Under the pieces are notes generated by a model that was given only the letters and a program-made list of their open reading frames with translations, was not told where the DNA came from and searched no databases. This document shows, one piece after another, positions 7,996 through 17,707 of a stretch of DNA of 64,000 bases (position 1 is the stretch's first letter; each line of letters opens with the position of its first letter). Source of the stretch: Pseudomonas fluorescens HK44 (GTDB lineage Bacteria; Pseudomonadota; Gammaproteobacteria; Pseudomonadales; Pseudomonadaceae); the NCBI RefSeq assembly GCF_000217955.3, contig NZ_AFOY02000015.1, positions 62,001-126,000 of the forward strand, read 5' to 3'. Both the position numbers and the translations under genes were made by a program.

Positions 7996-10530
7996 ATGGG
8001 CAATATCAAGCAAGACACCATGCCGGTGATCCGCGACGTGCGTGACTTCGACCGCCGCTCCGGTAACCGGCTGGAGCGGATGGTGTTCAACTATCGCCCT
8101 CTGTTCATGCTGCTGATGGCGCTGGCCACTGTGCTGCTGGGCTACATGGCCGCAACACGCCTGGAACTGCGCCCCAGCTTCGAGAAAATGATTCCGCAGA
8201 GCCAACCGTATATCCAGAACTTCCTGGAGAACCGTCAGTCACTGCGCGGTTTGGGTAACTCGGTGCGCGTGGTGGTCGAGAATACCCGGGGCGATATCTT
8301 CGACCCCGCTTACCTGGACGTGCTCAAACAGGTCAACGATCAGCTGTTCCTCACCGAAGGTGTCGACCGCGCCTGGATGAAGTCGTTATGGAGCCCGGCG
8401 GTGCGCTGGACCGAAGTCACCGAACAAGGCTTCCAGGGTGGCCCGGTGATGCCCGATACCTATGAGGGCAAGCCTGAGCAAATAGAACAGTTGCGCCAGA
8501 ACATTTCCCGCGCCGGACTTGTCGGCAACCTGGTGGCCAGTGACTTCAAGTCGAGCATGCTGATCGTACCGTTGCTGGACAAGGCCGCGGCCGGTGGTCA
8601 GAGCATCAACTACCACGGGTTCTCGCAGATGCTTGAAGAGCAGTTGCGCGACAGGATCGAGTTCGCCGGCGACAGCGCTGCCCGCAAAGCCGGAGAAGAG
8701 GGCAAGGGCCAGTACAAGGTCCGGGTGATCGGTTTCGCCAAACTGATGGGCGACCTGATTGACGGCCTGATTCAGGTGATGATGTTCTTCGGCCTGGCCG
8801 TGATCACCTCGCTGGTCATTATTTTTCTCTACACCCGCTGTGTGCGCAGCACCTTGCTGGTGGTCGGCTGCTCGCTGGTCGCGGTGATCTGGCAACTGGG
8901 CATCGTTGCCTGGCTGGGCTATGCCATCGACCCGTACTCGGTGCTGGTGCCTTTTTTAGTCTTCGCCATCGGTGTCTCCCACGCGGCGCAAAAGATGAAC
9001 GGGATCATGCAGGACATCGCCCGGGGCACTCACAAACTGATCGCTGCACGCTACACCTTTCGCCGTCTGTTCATCGCCGGCGTCACCGCGCTACTGGCTG
9101 ACGCCGTGGGTTTCGCGGTGCTGATGCTGATCGACATACCGGTGATCAAGGATCTGGCCATCACCGCCAGCATCGGTGTCGCAGTGCTGATCTTTACCTC
9201 GCTGTTGCTGATGCCCGTGGCGCTTTCCTATGTCGGCGTCGGCAGCAAGGCTGCAGAGCGCGCCTTGAACATCGACACCCGGGCGGACGGACACAAGGGC
9301 TTTGGCAAACTGTGGGACTGGCTCGACCGTTTCACCACGGCCAAGTGGGCCACGGGGGCCGTACTGATCGCACTGCTGATGGGCATCAGCGGCTTCGTCA
9401 TCAGCCAGCACCTGAAGATCGGCGACCTGGAAAGTGGCGCACCGGAGTTGCGTGCCGATTCGCGTTATAACCGGGACAACGCCTACATCACCCGTCACTA
9501 CGCGTTATCCAGCGACCTGTTCGCGGTGATGATCAAGACGCCTGCGGAGGGCTGCCTGAGCTACAAGACACTGGTCCTCGCCGACCGTCTGGCCTGGGAA
9601 CTGCAGCAGTATCCGGGGGTGCAGGCGACGTCCTCTCTGGTCAATGCCGTGCGCCAGATCACGGCCGGGACCTATGAGGGCAACCCCAAGCTCAACAGTA
9701 TCCAGCGCAACCAGGACGTCTTGAACTATGCCGCGCAGCAAGCCTCGGTCAACTCCCCGGAGCTGTTCAATACCGACTGCTCGCTGATGCCGGTGATTGC
9801 CTTTCTCAAGGACCACAAGGCCGAGACCCTGGATGCAGTGGTCGGGATCGCCGACACCTTTGCCCGCGAAAACAGCAGCGATGATCGCCGGTTCCTGCTG
9901 GCTGCCGGCACCGCCGGCATTGAAGCCGCGACCAACATCGTGGTGCGCGAGGCCAATCGCACCATGCTGCTTTACGTCTATGCGGCGGTGACGCTGTTCT
10001 GCCTGATGACCTTCCGCAGCTGGCGCGCGACGCTGGTTGCACTGTTGCCGCTGGTGCTGACCTCGATCCTTTGCGAGGCGTTGATGGTGGTCATGGGCAT
10101 TGGCGTGAAGGTGGCGACCCTGCCGGTGATCGCACTGGGCGTCGGGATCGGTGTGGACTACGCGTTGTACCTGCTCAGTGTGCAGTTGCATTACCAGCGT
10201 CAGGGCCTGCCGTTGGCCCAGGCCTACCGCAACGCCGTGTCGTTTACCGGCCGGGTGGTGGGCCTGGTGGGCGTCACCCTGGCGGCCGGCGTGGTGTGCT
10301 GGGTCTGGTCGCCAATCAAGTTCCAGGCGGACATGGGCATCCTGCTGACCTTCATGTTCCTGTGGAACATGCTCGGCGCGCTGATTCTGATTCCTGCCCT
10401 GTCGTATTTCCTGCTGCGGGGGGTGTCGCTTGATCGTCGCCCTGTTCCGGAGGCCCCTCAGGGGCCGGCCGGTGCAACCGCCCCAACCCAACCTTCGGGC
10501 ATGCGTCACGCCCGGACTATTGCGGAGTAA
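7996..10530 (+). CDS. MMPL/RND family transporter
   Basis: Large inner-membrane protein of 844 residues with the duplicated RND layout. One membrane segment near residue 40 is followed by a periplasmic loop, a bundle of segments around 250-430, a second loop, and a second bundle around 650-810. The sequence is of the MMPL/HpnN-like type rather than the HAE drug-efflux type. It begins 31 bases after the YCF48-like gene. With DUF1302 and DUF1329 it probably moves a hydrophobic compound across the envelope. Direction and substrate cannot be read from the sequence. Confidence 0.88.
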   Translation: MGNIKQDTMPVIRDVRDFDRRSGNRLERMVFNYRPLFMLLMALATVLLGYMAATRLELRPSFEKMIPQSQPYIQNFLENRQSLRGLGNSVRVVVENTRGDIFDPAYLDVLKQVNDQLFLTEGVDRAWMKSLWSPAVRWTEVTEQGFQGGPVMPDTYEGKPEQIEQLRQNISRAGLVGNLVASDFKSSMLIVPLLDKAAAGGQSINYHGFSQMLEEQLRDRIEFAGDSAARKAGEEGKGQYKVRVIGFAKLMGDLIDGLIQVMMFFGLAVITSLVIIFLYTRCVRSTLLVVGCSLVAVIWQLGIVAWLGYAIDPYSVLVPFLVFAIGVSHAAQKMNGIMQDIARGTHKLIAARYTFRRLFIAGVTALLADAVGFAVLMLIDIPVIKDLAITASIGVAVLIFTSLLLMPVALSYVGVGSKAAERALNIDTRADGHKGFGKLWDWLDRFTTAKWATGAVLIALLMGISGFVISQHLKIGDLESGAPELRADSRYNRDNAYITRHYALSSDLFAVMIKTPAEGCLSYKTLVLADRLAWELQQYPGVQATSSLVNAVRQITAGTYEGNPKLNSIQRNQDVLNYAAQQASVNSPELFNTDCSLMPVIAFLKDHKAETLDAVVGIADTFARENSSDDRRFLLAAGTAGIEAATNIVVREANRTMLLYVYAAVTLFCLMTFRSWRATLVALLPLVLTSILCEALMVVMGIGVKVATLPVIALGVGIGVDYALYLLSVQLHYQRQGLPLAQAYRNAVSFTGRVVGLVGVTLAAGVVCWVWSPIKFQADMGILLTFMFLWNMLGALILIPALSYFLLRGVSLDRRPVPEAPQGPAGATAPTQPSGMRHARTIAE

Positions 10531-10537
10531 GCCAACG

Positions 10538-12247
10538 ATGTCTGATTACAAAGCCCCTTTGCGCGACATGCACTTTGTCCTCAACGAGGTCTTCGAGGTG
10601 TCCAGGCTATGGGCCCGACTGCCCGGCCTGGCCGAGGTGATCGATGAAGAGACAGCCGCCGCGATCCTTGAAGAGGCTGGCAAGATCAGCGCCGAAGTGA
10701 TCGCGCCGCTGAACCGCAGCAGCGACGAACAAGGCTGCACATGGAGCAATGGGACGGTGACTGCCCCGGACGGTTTTGTCGCGGCTTACCAGGCGTTCGC
10801 CGAAGGCGGTTGGGTGGGGGTGGGCGGCGACCCGCGATTCGGTGGCATGGGCATGCCCAAGGCCATTTCGGCCCAGGTCGAGGAGATGGTCAATTGCGCC
10901 AGTCTGTCGTTTGGCCTGTACCCGATGCTGACCGCCGGGGCGTGCCTGTCGATCAATGCCCATGCCAGCCAGGAACTCAAGGAGCGTTACCTGCCGAACA
11001 TGTACGCCGGCACCTGGACCGGTTCGATGTGCCTGACCGAGGCCCATGCGGGCACCGACCTGGGGCTGATTCGCACCCGAGCCGAACCTCAGGCCGACGG
11101 CAGTTTCAAGGTCAGCGGCAGCAAGATTTTCATTACCGGTGGCGAGCACGACCTGAGCGAAAACATCATTCACCTGGTGCTGGCCAGACTGCCGGATGCG
11201 CCCGCCGGCCCTAAAGGTATTTCGCTGTTCCTGGTGCCCAAGGTACTGGTCAATGCCGATGGCTCGCTGGGCGAACACAACGCGCTGTCCTGCGGTTCAA
11301 TCGAGCACAAGATGGGCATCAAGGCATCCGCCACCTGCGTGATGAACTTTGACGGCGCGACCGGCTGGATCGTCGATGCGCCGAACAAGGGCCTGGCCGC
11401 CATGTTCACCATGATGAATTACGAGCGTCTGGGCGTGGGGATCCAGGGGTTGGCGTTGGGTGAGCGTTCGTACCAGAACGCGGTCGAGTATGCCCGTGAC
11501 CGTCTGCAAAGTCGTTCGCCGACGGGCGCACAGAACAAGGACAAGGCTGCCGATCCGATCATCGTGCACCCGGATGTACGGCGCATGCTGTTGACCATGA
11601 AGGCCTTGAACGAAGGCGGGCGGGCGTTCTCCAGCTACGTGGCCCTGCAACTGGATACGGCCAAATACAGCGACGATGCGCCAACCCGCACCCGTGCCCA
11701 AGAGCTGGTGTCGTTGCTGACCCCGGTGGCCAAGGCATTTCTCACCGACATGGGGCTGGAAACCACGGTGCATGGCCAGCAGGTCTTCGGTGGTCACGGC
11801 TATATCCGCGAGTGGGGGCAGGAGCAATTGGTTCGCGATGTGCGGATCACTCAGATCTACGAAGGCACCAACGGCATCCAGTCACTGGACCTCGCCGGAC
11901 GCAAGATCGTTGGCAGCGGCGGGGCGCTCTACCGTTTGTTCGCCGCCGTGGACACCCTCGACGAGTTGACTGCGTGGCTGCTGGATCGGGCACAGAATAA
12001 CCCGAATGAAATCGGCGCCGCCTCGGTCGAGTACCTGCAGGTGTTTGGCTACACCGCCTATGCCTACATGTGGGCGCTGATGGCCAAGGCGGCCTTGGGC
12101 AAACAGGCCGACGATGATTTCTACGCCAGCAAGCTCGGCACCGCACGCTTCTATTTTGCCCGGCTGCTGCCGCGCATCCACTCGTTGAGCGCTTCGGTCA
12201 AGGCCGGCAGCGAATGCCTCTACGAGCTGGACGCAGTGCAGTTCTGA
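10538..12247 (+). CDS. Acyl-CoA dehydrogenase (long form)
   Basis: FAD-dependent acyl-CoA dehydrogenase of 569 residues, of the longer class with an extra N-terminal segment and a C-terminal extension (as in DmdC and related enzymes). The ATG at 10538 is chosen over the upstream open frame because MSDYKAPLRDMHFVLNEV is the conserved family N terminus. The catalytic glutamate is E442 in the block QIYEGTNGIQ, preceded by VFGGHGYIREWG. It begins eight bases after the RND gene, so they are co-transcribed. It would perform the first oxidation of a CoA-activated acid made by the following ligase. Confidence 0.9.
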   Translation: MSDYKAPLRDMHFVLNEVFEVSRLWARLPGLAEVIDEETAAAILEEAGKISAEVIAPLNRSSDEQGCTWSNGTVTAPDGFVAAYQAFAEGGWVGVGGDPRFGGMGMPKAISAQVEEMVNCASLSFGLYPMLTAGACLSINAHASQELKERYLPNMYAGTWTGSMCLTEAHAGTDLGLIRTRAEPQADGSFKVSGSKIFITGGEHDLSENIIHLVLARLPDAPAGPKGISLFLVPKVLVNADGSLGEHNALSCGSIEHKMGIKASATCVMNFDGATGWIVDAPNKGLAAMFTMMNYERLGVGIQGLALGERSYQNAVEYARDRLQSRSPTGAQNKDKAADPIIVHPDVRRMLLTMKALNEGGRAFSSYVALQLDTAKYSDDAPTRTRAQELVSLLTPVAKAFLTDMGLETTVHGQQVFGGHGYIREWGQEQLVRDVRITQIYEGTNGIQSLDLAGRKIVGSGGALYRLFAAVDTLDELTAWLLDRAQNNPNEIGAASVEYLQVFGYTAYAYMWALMAKAALGKQADDDFYASKLGTARFYFARLLPRIHSLSASVKAGSECLYELDAVQF

Positions 12248-12271
12248 TCGAAAGGACAAGGAACCCCAACC

Positions 12272-13916
12272 ATGATGGCGACAAAAATAATTCCGCCCGC
12301 CGACGGCGCCTATGCCTATCCCTTGCTGATCAAGCAATTGTTGCTGTCCGGCGTGCGCTACGAACCGGGTCGGGAAATCGTATACGCCGACAAACTGCGC
12401 TACAGCTACCAGACCCTCAACCAGCGGATCCGCAGGTTGGCCAACGCCTTGACCGCTGCCGGGGTCAAGGCCGGAGATACAGTGGCGCTGCTTGACTGGG
12501 ACAGCCATCGCTATCTGGAATGTTTCTTTGCCGTACCGATGATCGGCGCGGTGCTGCACACCGTGAATATTCGTCTCTCTGCGGATCAGGTGCTCTACAC
12601 CATGAACCACGCCGAAGACGATCTGGTGCTGGTGCATGATGATTTCCTGCCCCTGGTCGAGCAGATTCAGGGGCAGCTCAGTACCGTCAAAGGCTACTTC
12701 CAGCTGACTGACGACACGGCAACCGACACGTCTCTACCCGTGCTGGGGGAGTATGAGCAGCTGTTGTCTCAAGTGGCAGACCGGTACGAGTTCCCTGACT
12801 TTGATGAAAACTCGGTGGCGACCCTGTTCTACACCACGGGCACCACTGGTGACCCTAAAGGCGTGTATTTCACTCACCGCCAGTTGGTGCTGCACACCTT
12901 GAATGCCGTGGGCACGCTGGGTGTCTATCAAGGTCTGCCGCTGCTGCGTTCCGATGATGTCTACATGCCCATCACTCCGATGTTTCACGTGCATGCCTGG
13001 GGGGTGCCTTATGTTGCCACCCTGATGGGACTCAAGCAGGTGTACCCCGGTCGTTATGAGCCCAACCGCCTGGTCAGGCTGTACCGAGAAGAGCGCGTTA
13101 CGTTTTCTCATTGTGTACCGACCCTATTGCAAATGATCCTGGGCTGCGAGGAAGCGGCGCAAACCCGTTTCGATGGCTGGAAAATGCTCCTGGGGGGCAG
13201 CGCCCTGACGCTGGGCATTGCCAGCGAGGCGAGCGCCAAAGGTATTCGCGTACACAGCGGCTACGGCATGTCGGAAACCTGTCCATTGCTCTGCACGACG
13301 TACCTGCGCGATAAGGAGCTGGAGCTGCCCACACAAACCCAGTTGGCCATTCGTATCAAGACCGGGACACCTGTGCCGATGGTCGATCTTAAAATCGTCG
13401 ATGCCAGCGGCAATGATCGTGCCTCACGACGGAGAGTCTCTGGGCGAGATCGTGGTACGTGCACCCTGGCTGACTCAAGGTTATTGGAAGGCGCCCGAAA
13501 AGGGCGCCGAGTTGTGGCGCAACGGTTGGATGCACACCGGCGACATCGCTTCTATCGACGCCTTGGGCGGGGTGGAAATCAAGGATCGAATCAAGGATGT
13601 CATCAAGACGGGAGGGGAGTGGATCAGCTCTCTGGAGCTGGAGAGCCTGATCAGCGAGCACTCGGCCGTCATGTCGGTCGCGGTCGTGGGCATTGCCGAT
13701 GAGCAATGGGGCGAACGGCCGATGGCGCTGGTGGTATGCGCGCCTGGGCAATATCTCGACCGCAAGATCCTGGAGGTGCATCTGCAAGGGTTTGTCGAGC
13801 GTGGCCGTATCAATAAATGGGCGATCCCCAAGCAGTTCAAGTTCGTCGCCGAAATTCCTAAAACCAGTGTTGGGAAGATTAATAAGAAACTGATTTGGGA
13901 AAGCGAGTTGGGGTGA
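12272..13916 (+). pseudogene. Long-chain acyl-CoA ligase, interrupted by a +1 frameshift
   Basis: AMP-dependent acyl-CoA synthetase of about 547 residues when both frames are joined. The first frame carries the phosphate-binding motif TTGTTGDPKG near residues 188-197 and later YGMSETCPL. At about 13418 the frame shifts: the first frame reads DASGND and then nonsense, while VPHDGESLGEIVVRAPWL and the whole C-terminal domain (HTGDIASID, KDVIKTGGEWIS, KTSVGKINK) continue in another frame to 13916. One extra C at 13418 explains it. Either the gene is inactivated or the base is a sequencing error. It follows the acyl-CoA dehydrogenase by 24 bases and would supply its substrate. Confidence 0.85.
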
Positions 13917-13965
13917 AAAAAGGTGTGGCGGATGCTACGTCAACCCAGACCAATTCCTGACGTGA

Positions 13966-13994
13966 CAAAGCCCAGTCTGGTGCTGGGCTTTGTT
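13966..13994 (+). terminator. Rho-independent terminator after the ligase gene
   Basis: Perfect 10-base stem: CAAAGCCCAG at 13966-13975 pairs with CTGGGCTTTG at 13983-13992, with a seven-base loop, followed by a weak T-rich stretch (TTGGATTTTGG). It lies 50 bases after the ligase stop and closes the RND/acyl-CoA operon. It may also serve the convergent Lrp/AsnC gene. Confidence 0.75.
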
Positions 13995-14098
13995 GGATTT
14001 TGGATTCATGCGCGTAACACAGGGCAGGCCTTTACCCTGGCGACAGGGTGAGTGCCGGTGCGCGAGTTTCTGGCTAACTGAGGTCTTGAAAGGTTTGT

Positions 14099-14584
14099 TC
14101 AGGCTTCTTGGGAGCGCTTGACCGGGAACGACACGAAAGGCTTGATCTCCTTGAGCACGAACATGCTTTGCATCTCCTTGATGCCGGGTAACTGACGGAT
14201 GACCGACATCGCGAAGTCGGCAAACGAGTCGAGATCGCGTGCCACCACCTGCAACAGGAAGTCAGCATCGCCACCGATGCTATAGCACGCCACCACATCT
14301 TCCAGCTGCATCACTTCCTGCTCGAACTTTCTGGCTTCGGCTGCGCTGTGATGGTCAATGCTGACCCGGATGAACACCATCACTCCCAACCCGATCCTGC
14401 GTCGGTCCAGTACCGCCCTGTAACCTTGAATATAGCGGTGTTCTTCCAGCTGTCGGACCCTGCGCCAGCAGGGCGAGGCAGACATGCCGATGTGGTCGGC
14501 CAAGGTCTGGTTGGTAATCCTGCCGTCCTGTTGCAAGGCTGTAAGGATTTTGACATCTGTCAGATTTAGCGTCTGATCGGTCAT
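14099..14584 (-). CDS. Lrp/AsnC family transcriptional regulator
   Basis: Protein of 161 residues with the standard Lrp layout. An N-terminal winged helix-turn-helix (LTDVKILTALQQDGRITNQT, then ADHIGMSASPCWRRV) spans residues 7-65. A C-terminal RAM ligand-binding and oligomerisation domain spans about 70-150 (DVVACYSIGGDADFLLQVVA). Its nearest neighbours in the upstream direction are the DUF2000 and LysE genes. LysE exporters are often controlled by linked Lrp-type regulators, so it may control LysE, although the two are not immediately adjacent. Confidence 0.9.
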   Translation of the reverse strand: MTDQTLNLTDVKILTALQQDGRITNQTLADHIGMSASPCWRRVRQLEEHRYIQGYRAVLDRRRIGLGVMVFIRVSIDHHSAAEARKFEQEVMQLEDVVACYSIGGDADFLLQVVARDLDSFADFAMSVIRQLPGIKEMQSMFVLKEIKPFVSFPVKRSQEA

Positions 14585-14955
14585 AAATTCCGCGTCCCTG
14601 TGATAAAGAGGTAGATCCTACCAGAACGCATCGACCCGGCAATTAAAATAGAAATTTTTTCCCCGGCTAAAGGGGATAAGATTTTTTCAACTTCTAACGT
14701 TGAAGTTGCCACGCTTTAGCCTCTATGCGCAAACCGATGCCGGACGCGTCGTTGAATACATAAACCACAGTTGGTCGCTTCCTTTTCCGAAGGACGCGAT
14801 TGCAGGGTGATAAATGATTCTTCATCTTGGCAGGTAGTGGATATTGACATTGGTAGTGACACTACGAAGTGTGTCGGGTTGCTCGATGGTTGGGCTGACT
14901 TCGGTGTAACAAAACTCGAAGAACTGAAGGTTTATTGATAGTCGTGGAGGATTCA

Positions 14956-15378
14956 ATGAATTTTGATGCTGCCGTTCACAAATGCGTGATTGTGGTCGAC
15001 AAAGCACTGGGGCTGGGACATGCGGCCAATGCTATCAGCGTTATCGGCGTCAGCCTGGGGCGTTCGGTAGAAGGTCTGGTCGGACCGGACATGCAAAGCC
15101 GTGACAATGTCAATTACCCCGGAGTCATCTACGCGCCGTTGCCGATTCTGCTGTCCACCAATGAGTATTTGCAGGCACTTCAAGAGAAAGCGCTGGCGGA
15201 TGATGAAATTCACAGCATGCCATTCAGCGCCCTGGCGCAATCCTGCAAGACGTATCAGGAGTATGAGGCGCGTATCTCCGAGGCCGATAGTTCAGCCATA
15301 GAATTGGTTGCCATTGGCTTGATTGGACCACAGAAAAAAATCAGTAAGTTGACCGGCAATCTTTCACTGTTCAAATGA
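14956..15378 (+). CDS. DUF2000 family protein
   Basis: Small cytoplasmic protein of 140 residues. The open frame can be extended to a TTG at 14935, but the ATG at 14956, preceded by GTGGAGG, is the better start. The N terminus HKCVIVVDKALGLGHAANA and the later block ARISEADSSAIELVAIGLIG match DUF2000, a family with a peptidyl-tRNA-hydrolase-2-like fold and no established function. It lies between an Lrp/AsnC regulator (divergent) and a LysE exporter (same strand, 373 bases on). A link to amino-acid metabolism is only a contextual guess. Confidence 0.75.
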   Translation: MNFDAAVHKCVIVVDKALGLGHAANAISVIGVSLGRSVEGLVGPDMQSRDNVNYPGVIYAPLPILLSTNEYLQALQEKALADDEIHSMPFSALAQSCKTYQEYEARISEADSSAIELVAIGLIGPQKKISKLTGNLSLFK

Positions 15379-15751
15379 CAAGGAGGTTGTAGCGTACGCT
15401 TTACTCAAGCCTGAGTTTCTGGAGTTGGCACGTACCGTTCATCAATAACAAGCGGTGTTTGAGAAGGAGGGTATCTCCAGCGGGAGTTGAATGATATTCA
15501 GCTTGGGGCGTATTAAAAACATACTCCGTTATGTCAAGGCGTACTCGCATTTTTTACCTGGGTAGATAGTCTGTTTTATCTGACAGTGCCATAGATGAAC
15601 TTGACTGGAATGCATCGGATTGGCCGTGCAGGATCTGGTTGTGTCACGGGAAGTCGTCAGGCAGTGGGGCGCGGCATCCCGTTGATAACTTTGCTTGCCG
15701 GAAGCGGATACCGTTGAGCAAGACAATAATAAATTACCTGAGGAGCACGAC
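15379..15751. other. Gap between DUF2000 and LysE genes
   Basis: This 373-base stretch has no intact gene. Near its start is a short stop-interrupted reading (LKPEFLELARTVHQ, stop, QAVFEKEGIS) that looks like a decayed coding fragment of unknown origin. The LysE promoter must lie in the second half; no clear promoter or hairpin was recognised. Confidence 0.4.
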
Positions 15752-16372
15752 ATGCTCGATATGACGCAAGTACTTACCTATTCGGCAGCGCTGGGCATCG
15801 CGGCCGCCATTCCCGGCCCCGGCATGGCGGCGCTGGTGGCGCGGAGCGTCAGCGGTGGCGCGTTGTCGGGTTTTTGTCTGCTGTTTGGGCTGATCCTCGG
15901 CGATCTGACTTACCTGTCATTTGCCGTCTTCGGCCTGGCGATGATTGCCGAGCACTTCAATGCGTTGTTCCAGCTGGTACGTTGGGCGGCAGCGCTGTAC
16001 TTGTGCTATCTGGCCTGGCAGTTCTGGTTCGCCAACCATCAGGCGATCGAAGTCGGCAAGCCGGTGAAGAAGAAAGAGCTGCTGTCGGCGGCGATATCCG
16101 GTCTGACCATTACTCTGGGCAACCCGAAGACCATCGCCTTCTATCTGGCGTTGTTGCCGCTGGTGATCAACCTTGAGACAGTCTCGTTGCAGACCTGGGG
16201 GCTGATGCTGGTGCCACTGACCATTCTGGTTCTGCTGGGCGTTGGGGCGCTGTTCATTGTTGGCGCGGTGCGTATCCGGCACCTGTTGTCGAGTCTGCGA
16301 GCGCAACAGCGGCTGTTTCGCGGCGCGGCAGCGATCATGGTGGCGGCTGCCGCTGCGATGCTGATTCGTTGA
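15752..16372 (+). CDS. LysE/RhtB family amino-acid exporter
   Basis: Inner-membrane protein of 206 residues with six predicted membrane segments, the family length. The ATG at 15752 follows GAGGAGC; the open frame continues further upstream without a better start. The N-terminal block AAAIPGPGMAALVARSVSGG contains the PGP motif of LysE/RhtB transporters, and GNPKTIAFYLALLP is the second family signature. It exports amino acids or related metabolites; the exact substrate is not predictable. Confidence 0.9.
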   Translation: MLDMTQVLTYSAALGIAAAIPGPGMAALVARSVSGGALSGFCLLFGLILGDLTYLSFAVFGLAMIAEHFNALFQLVRWAAALYLCYLAWQFWFANHQAIEVGKPVKKKELLSAAISGLTITLGNPKTIAFYLALLPLVINLETVSLQTWGLMLVPLTILVLLGVGALFIVGAVRIRHLLSSLRAQQRLFRGAAAIMVAAAAAMLIR

Positions 16373-16457
16373 GGCGCTGAGTGACCGTGACTGCACCCTG
16401 CATGGAAATGTTTCGCTTGCTGCACGGTCACGGCGCACTCATTGTCGGCTCTTCAGC

Positions 16458-16943
16458 TCAGAGCTTGTAGCCGATCTGTCGCAACAGGTTTTTGCGCCAC
16501 AGGATGTCTTCGTCACCTTCAATGTCCTTGGCGCAAAAACCATCCACTACGCCCAGGATCGCTCGCCCTTGTTCCGTTTCAGCGAGAATGACTTCCGTTG
16601 GATTGGCTGTCGCACAAAAGATATGGCACACCTCAGGAATCATTTTGAGGATGTTCAACACGTTGAGCGGATAGAAACCGTCGCCGAGGAACACGATGAA
16701 GCTATGGCCTGCGGCGATGGCTTTTGCGTTTTTCTGGGCCAGTTCGATCATGGCGCTGTCGGTGCCGGACCAGCGCACCAGGCATTTGCCTGACGCTTCA
16801 CAAAAGGCCACGCCAAACTTGATACCTGGCACGCAACTGACTAATGCTTCATGAATGTCCTCGACGGACTTGATGAAGTGCGTCTGCCCAAAAATGAAGT
16901 TCGTCGCTTCTGGCTTATCGATTTTCAACGTGATGAGTTGCAT
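16458..16943 (-). CDS. Adenosine-specific kinase (DUF355)
   Basis: Protein of 161 residues matching the DUF355/adenosine-specific kinase family over its entire length, with the conserved blocks NFIFGQTHFIKSVEDIHEAL, KFGVAFCEASGKCLVRWSGT and ATANPTEVILAETEQGR. The family was defined from archaeal proteins that bind adenosine or AMP; activity in bacteria is little studied. It is a single gene preceded by a strong GGAGGCG ribosome-binding site on the minus strand. Confidence 0.82.
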   Translation of the reverse strand: MQLITLKIDKPEATNFIFGQTHFIKSVEDIHEALVSCVPGIKFGVAFCEASGKCLVRWSGTDSAMIELAQKNAKAIAAGHSFIVFLGDGFYPLNVLNILKMIPEVCHIFCATANPTEVILAETEQGRAILGVVDGFCAKDIEGDEDILWRKNLLRQIGYKL

Positions 16944-17042
16944 CTCAAGCGCCTCCTTCCACGATGTGTTATCAGAGCCTGACTACAGACCAAGCATAGT
17001 GACTGATTTGCAGCGGCGCCTTCCGCTGTCGATCGCGGCGTC

Positions 17043-17672
17043 TCATTCAGGTCGGCGAACCACTCTTACCTTGCCGCTGTTTCCGCCTCCGCAGAAGAAC
17101 TGATCGGCACCATCCGACTCGAGCCCCGATACGCCGACGCCAGAAGGCATATTGAGGCTCTGCAGGACTTCTCCGGTTCGAGGATCGATGTGCCTCAATT
17201 CGCTTTCGTCACCCTCCCAGGTGCCGTGCCAGAGTTCTCCGTCGACCCAGGTGACGCCAGTGACGAAACGGTTGGACTCGATGGTGCGCAGAATCGCCCC
17301 GGTCTGGGGATCGATCTGATGAATTTTCCGGTCCCGATACTCGCCCACCCAGAGCGTCCCTTCGGCCCATGTGAGCCCTGAGTCACTGCCGCCGGGCGCC
17401 GGGATGGTGGCGAGCACGCGACCGGTTTTCGGGTCGATCTTCTGGATGCGATCCTCGGCGATCTGAAACAGGTGCTGACCGTCGAAGGCTGTGCCCGCAT
17501 GCGCGGCGACATCGATTGAGCGCAGCGTATTCCCGCTCGCCGGATCGAGAGCGTTCAGCTTGTCTCCGGAAGCAAACCAGACGTACTGGCCGTCATAGGT
17601 AACCCCATGCACGTTGTCGATTCCCGGAAAGGGGCCATATTCACGGATGATTTCGGCTGTTGATCGTTTCAT
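17043..17672 (-). CDS. Beta-propeller protein (glutaminyl-cyclotransferase / Vgb-like)
   Basis: Protein of about 209 residues built of repeated blade-like segments: YDGQYVWFASGDKLNALDP, FDGQHLFQIAEDRIQKIDP, WAEGTLWVGEYRDRKIHQID and WVDGELWHGTWEGDESELRH. Each ends in a D-P-x-TG-x-V/I turn. This resembles glutaminyl-cyclotransferase and streptogramin-lyase-type propellers. There is no signal peptide, so it should be cytoplasmic. ATG 17672 is preceded by GGAG at eight bases; a GTG nine bases upstream is possible. It lies 35 bases downstream of the TPR/winged-helix regulator, so the two form an operon. Its ligand is unknown. Confidence 0.7.
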   Translation of the reverse strand: MKRSTAEIIREYGPFPGIDNVHGVTYDGQYVWFASGDKLNALDPASGNTLRSIDVAAHAGTAFDGQHLFQIAEDRIQKIDPKTGRVLATIPAPGGSDSGLTWAEGTLWVGEYRDRKIHQIDPQTGAILRTIESNRFVTGVTWVDGELWHGTWEGDESELRHIDPRTGEVLQSLNMPSGVGVSGLESDGADQFFCGGGNSGKVRVVRRPE

Positions 17673-17707
17673 GATTTCCACTCCGGTGGCTGGGTAGTGA
17701 AGTGATC

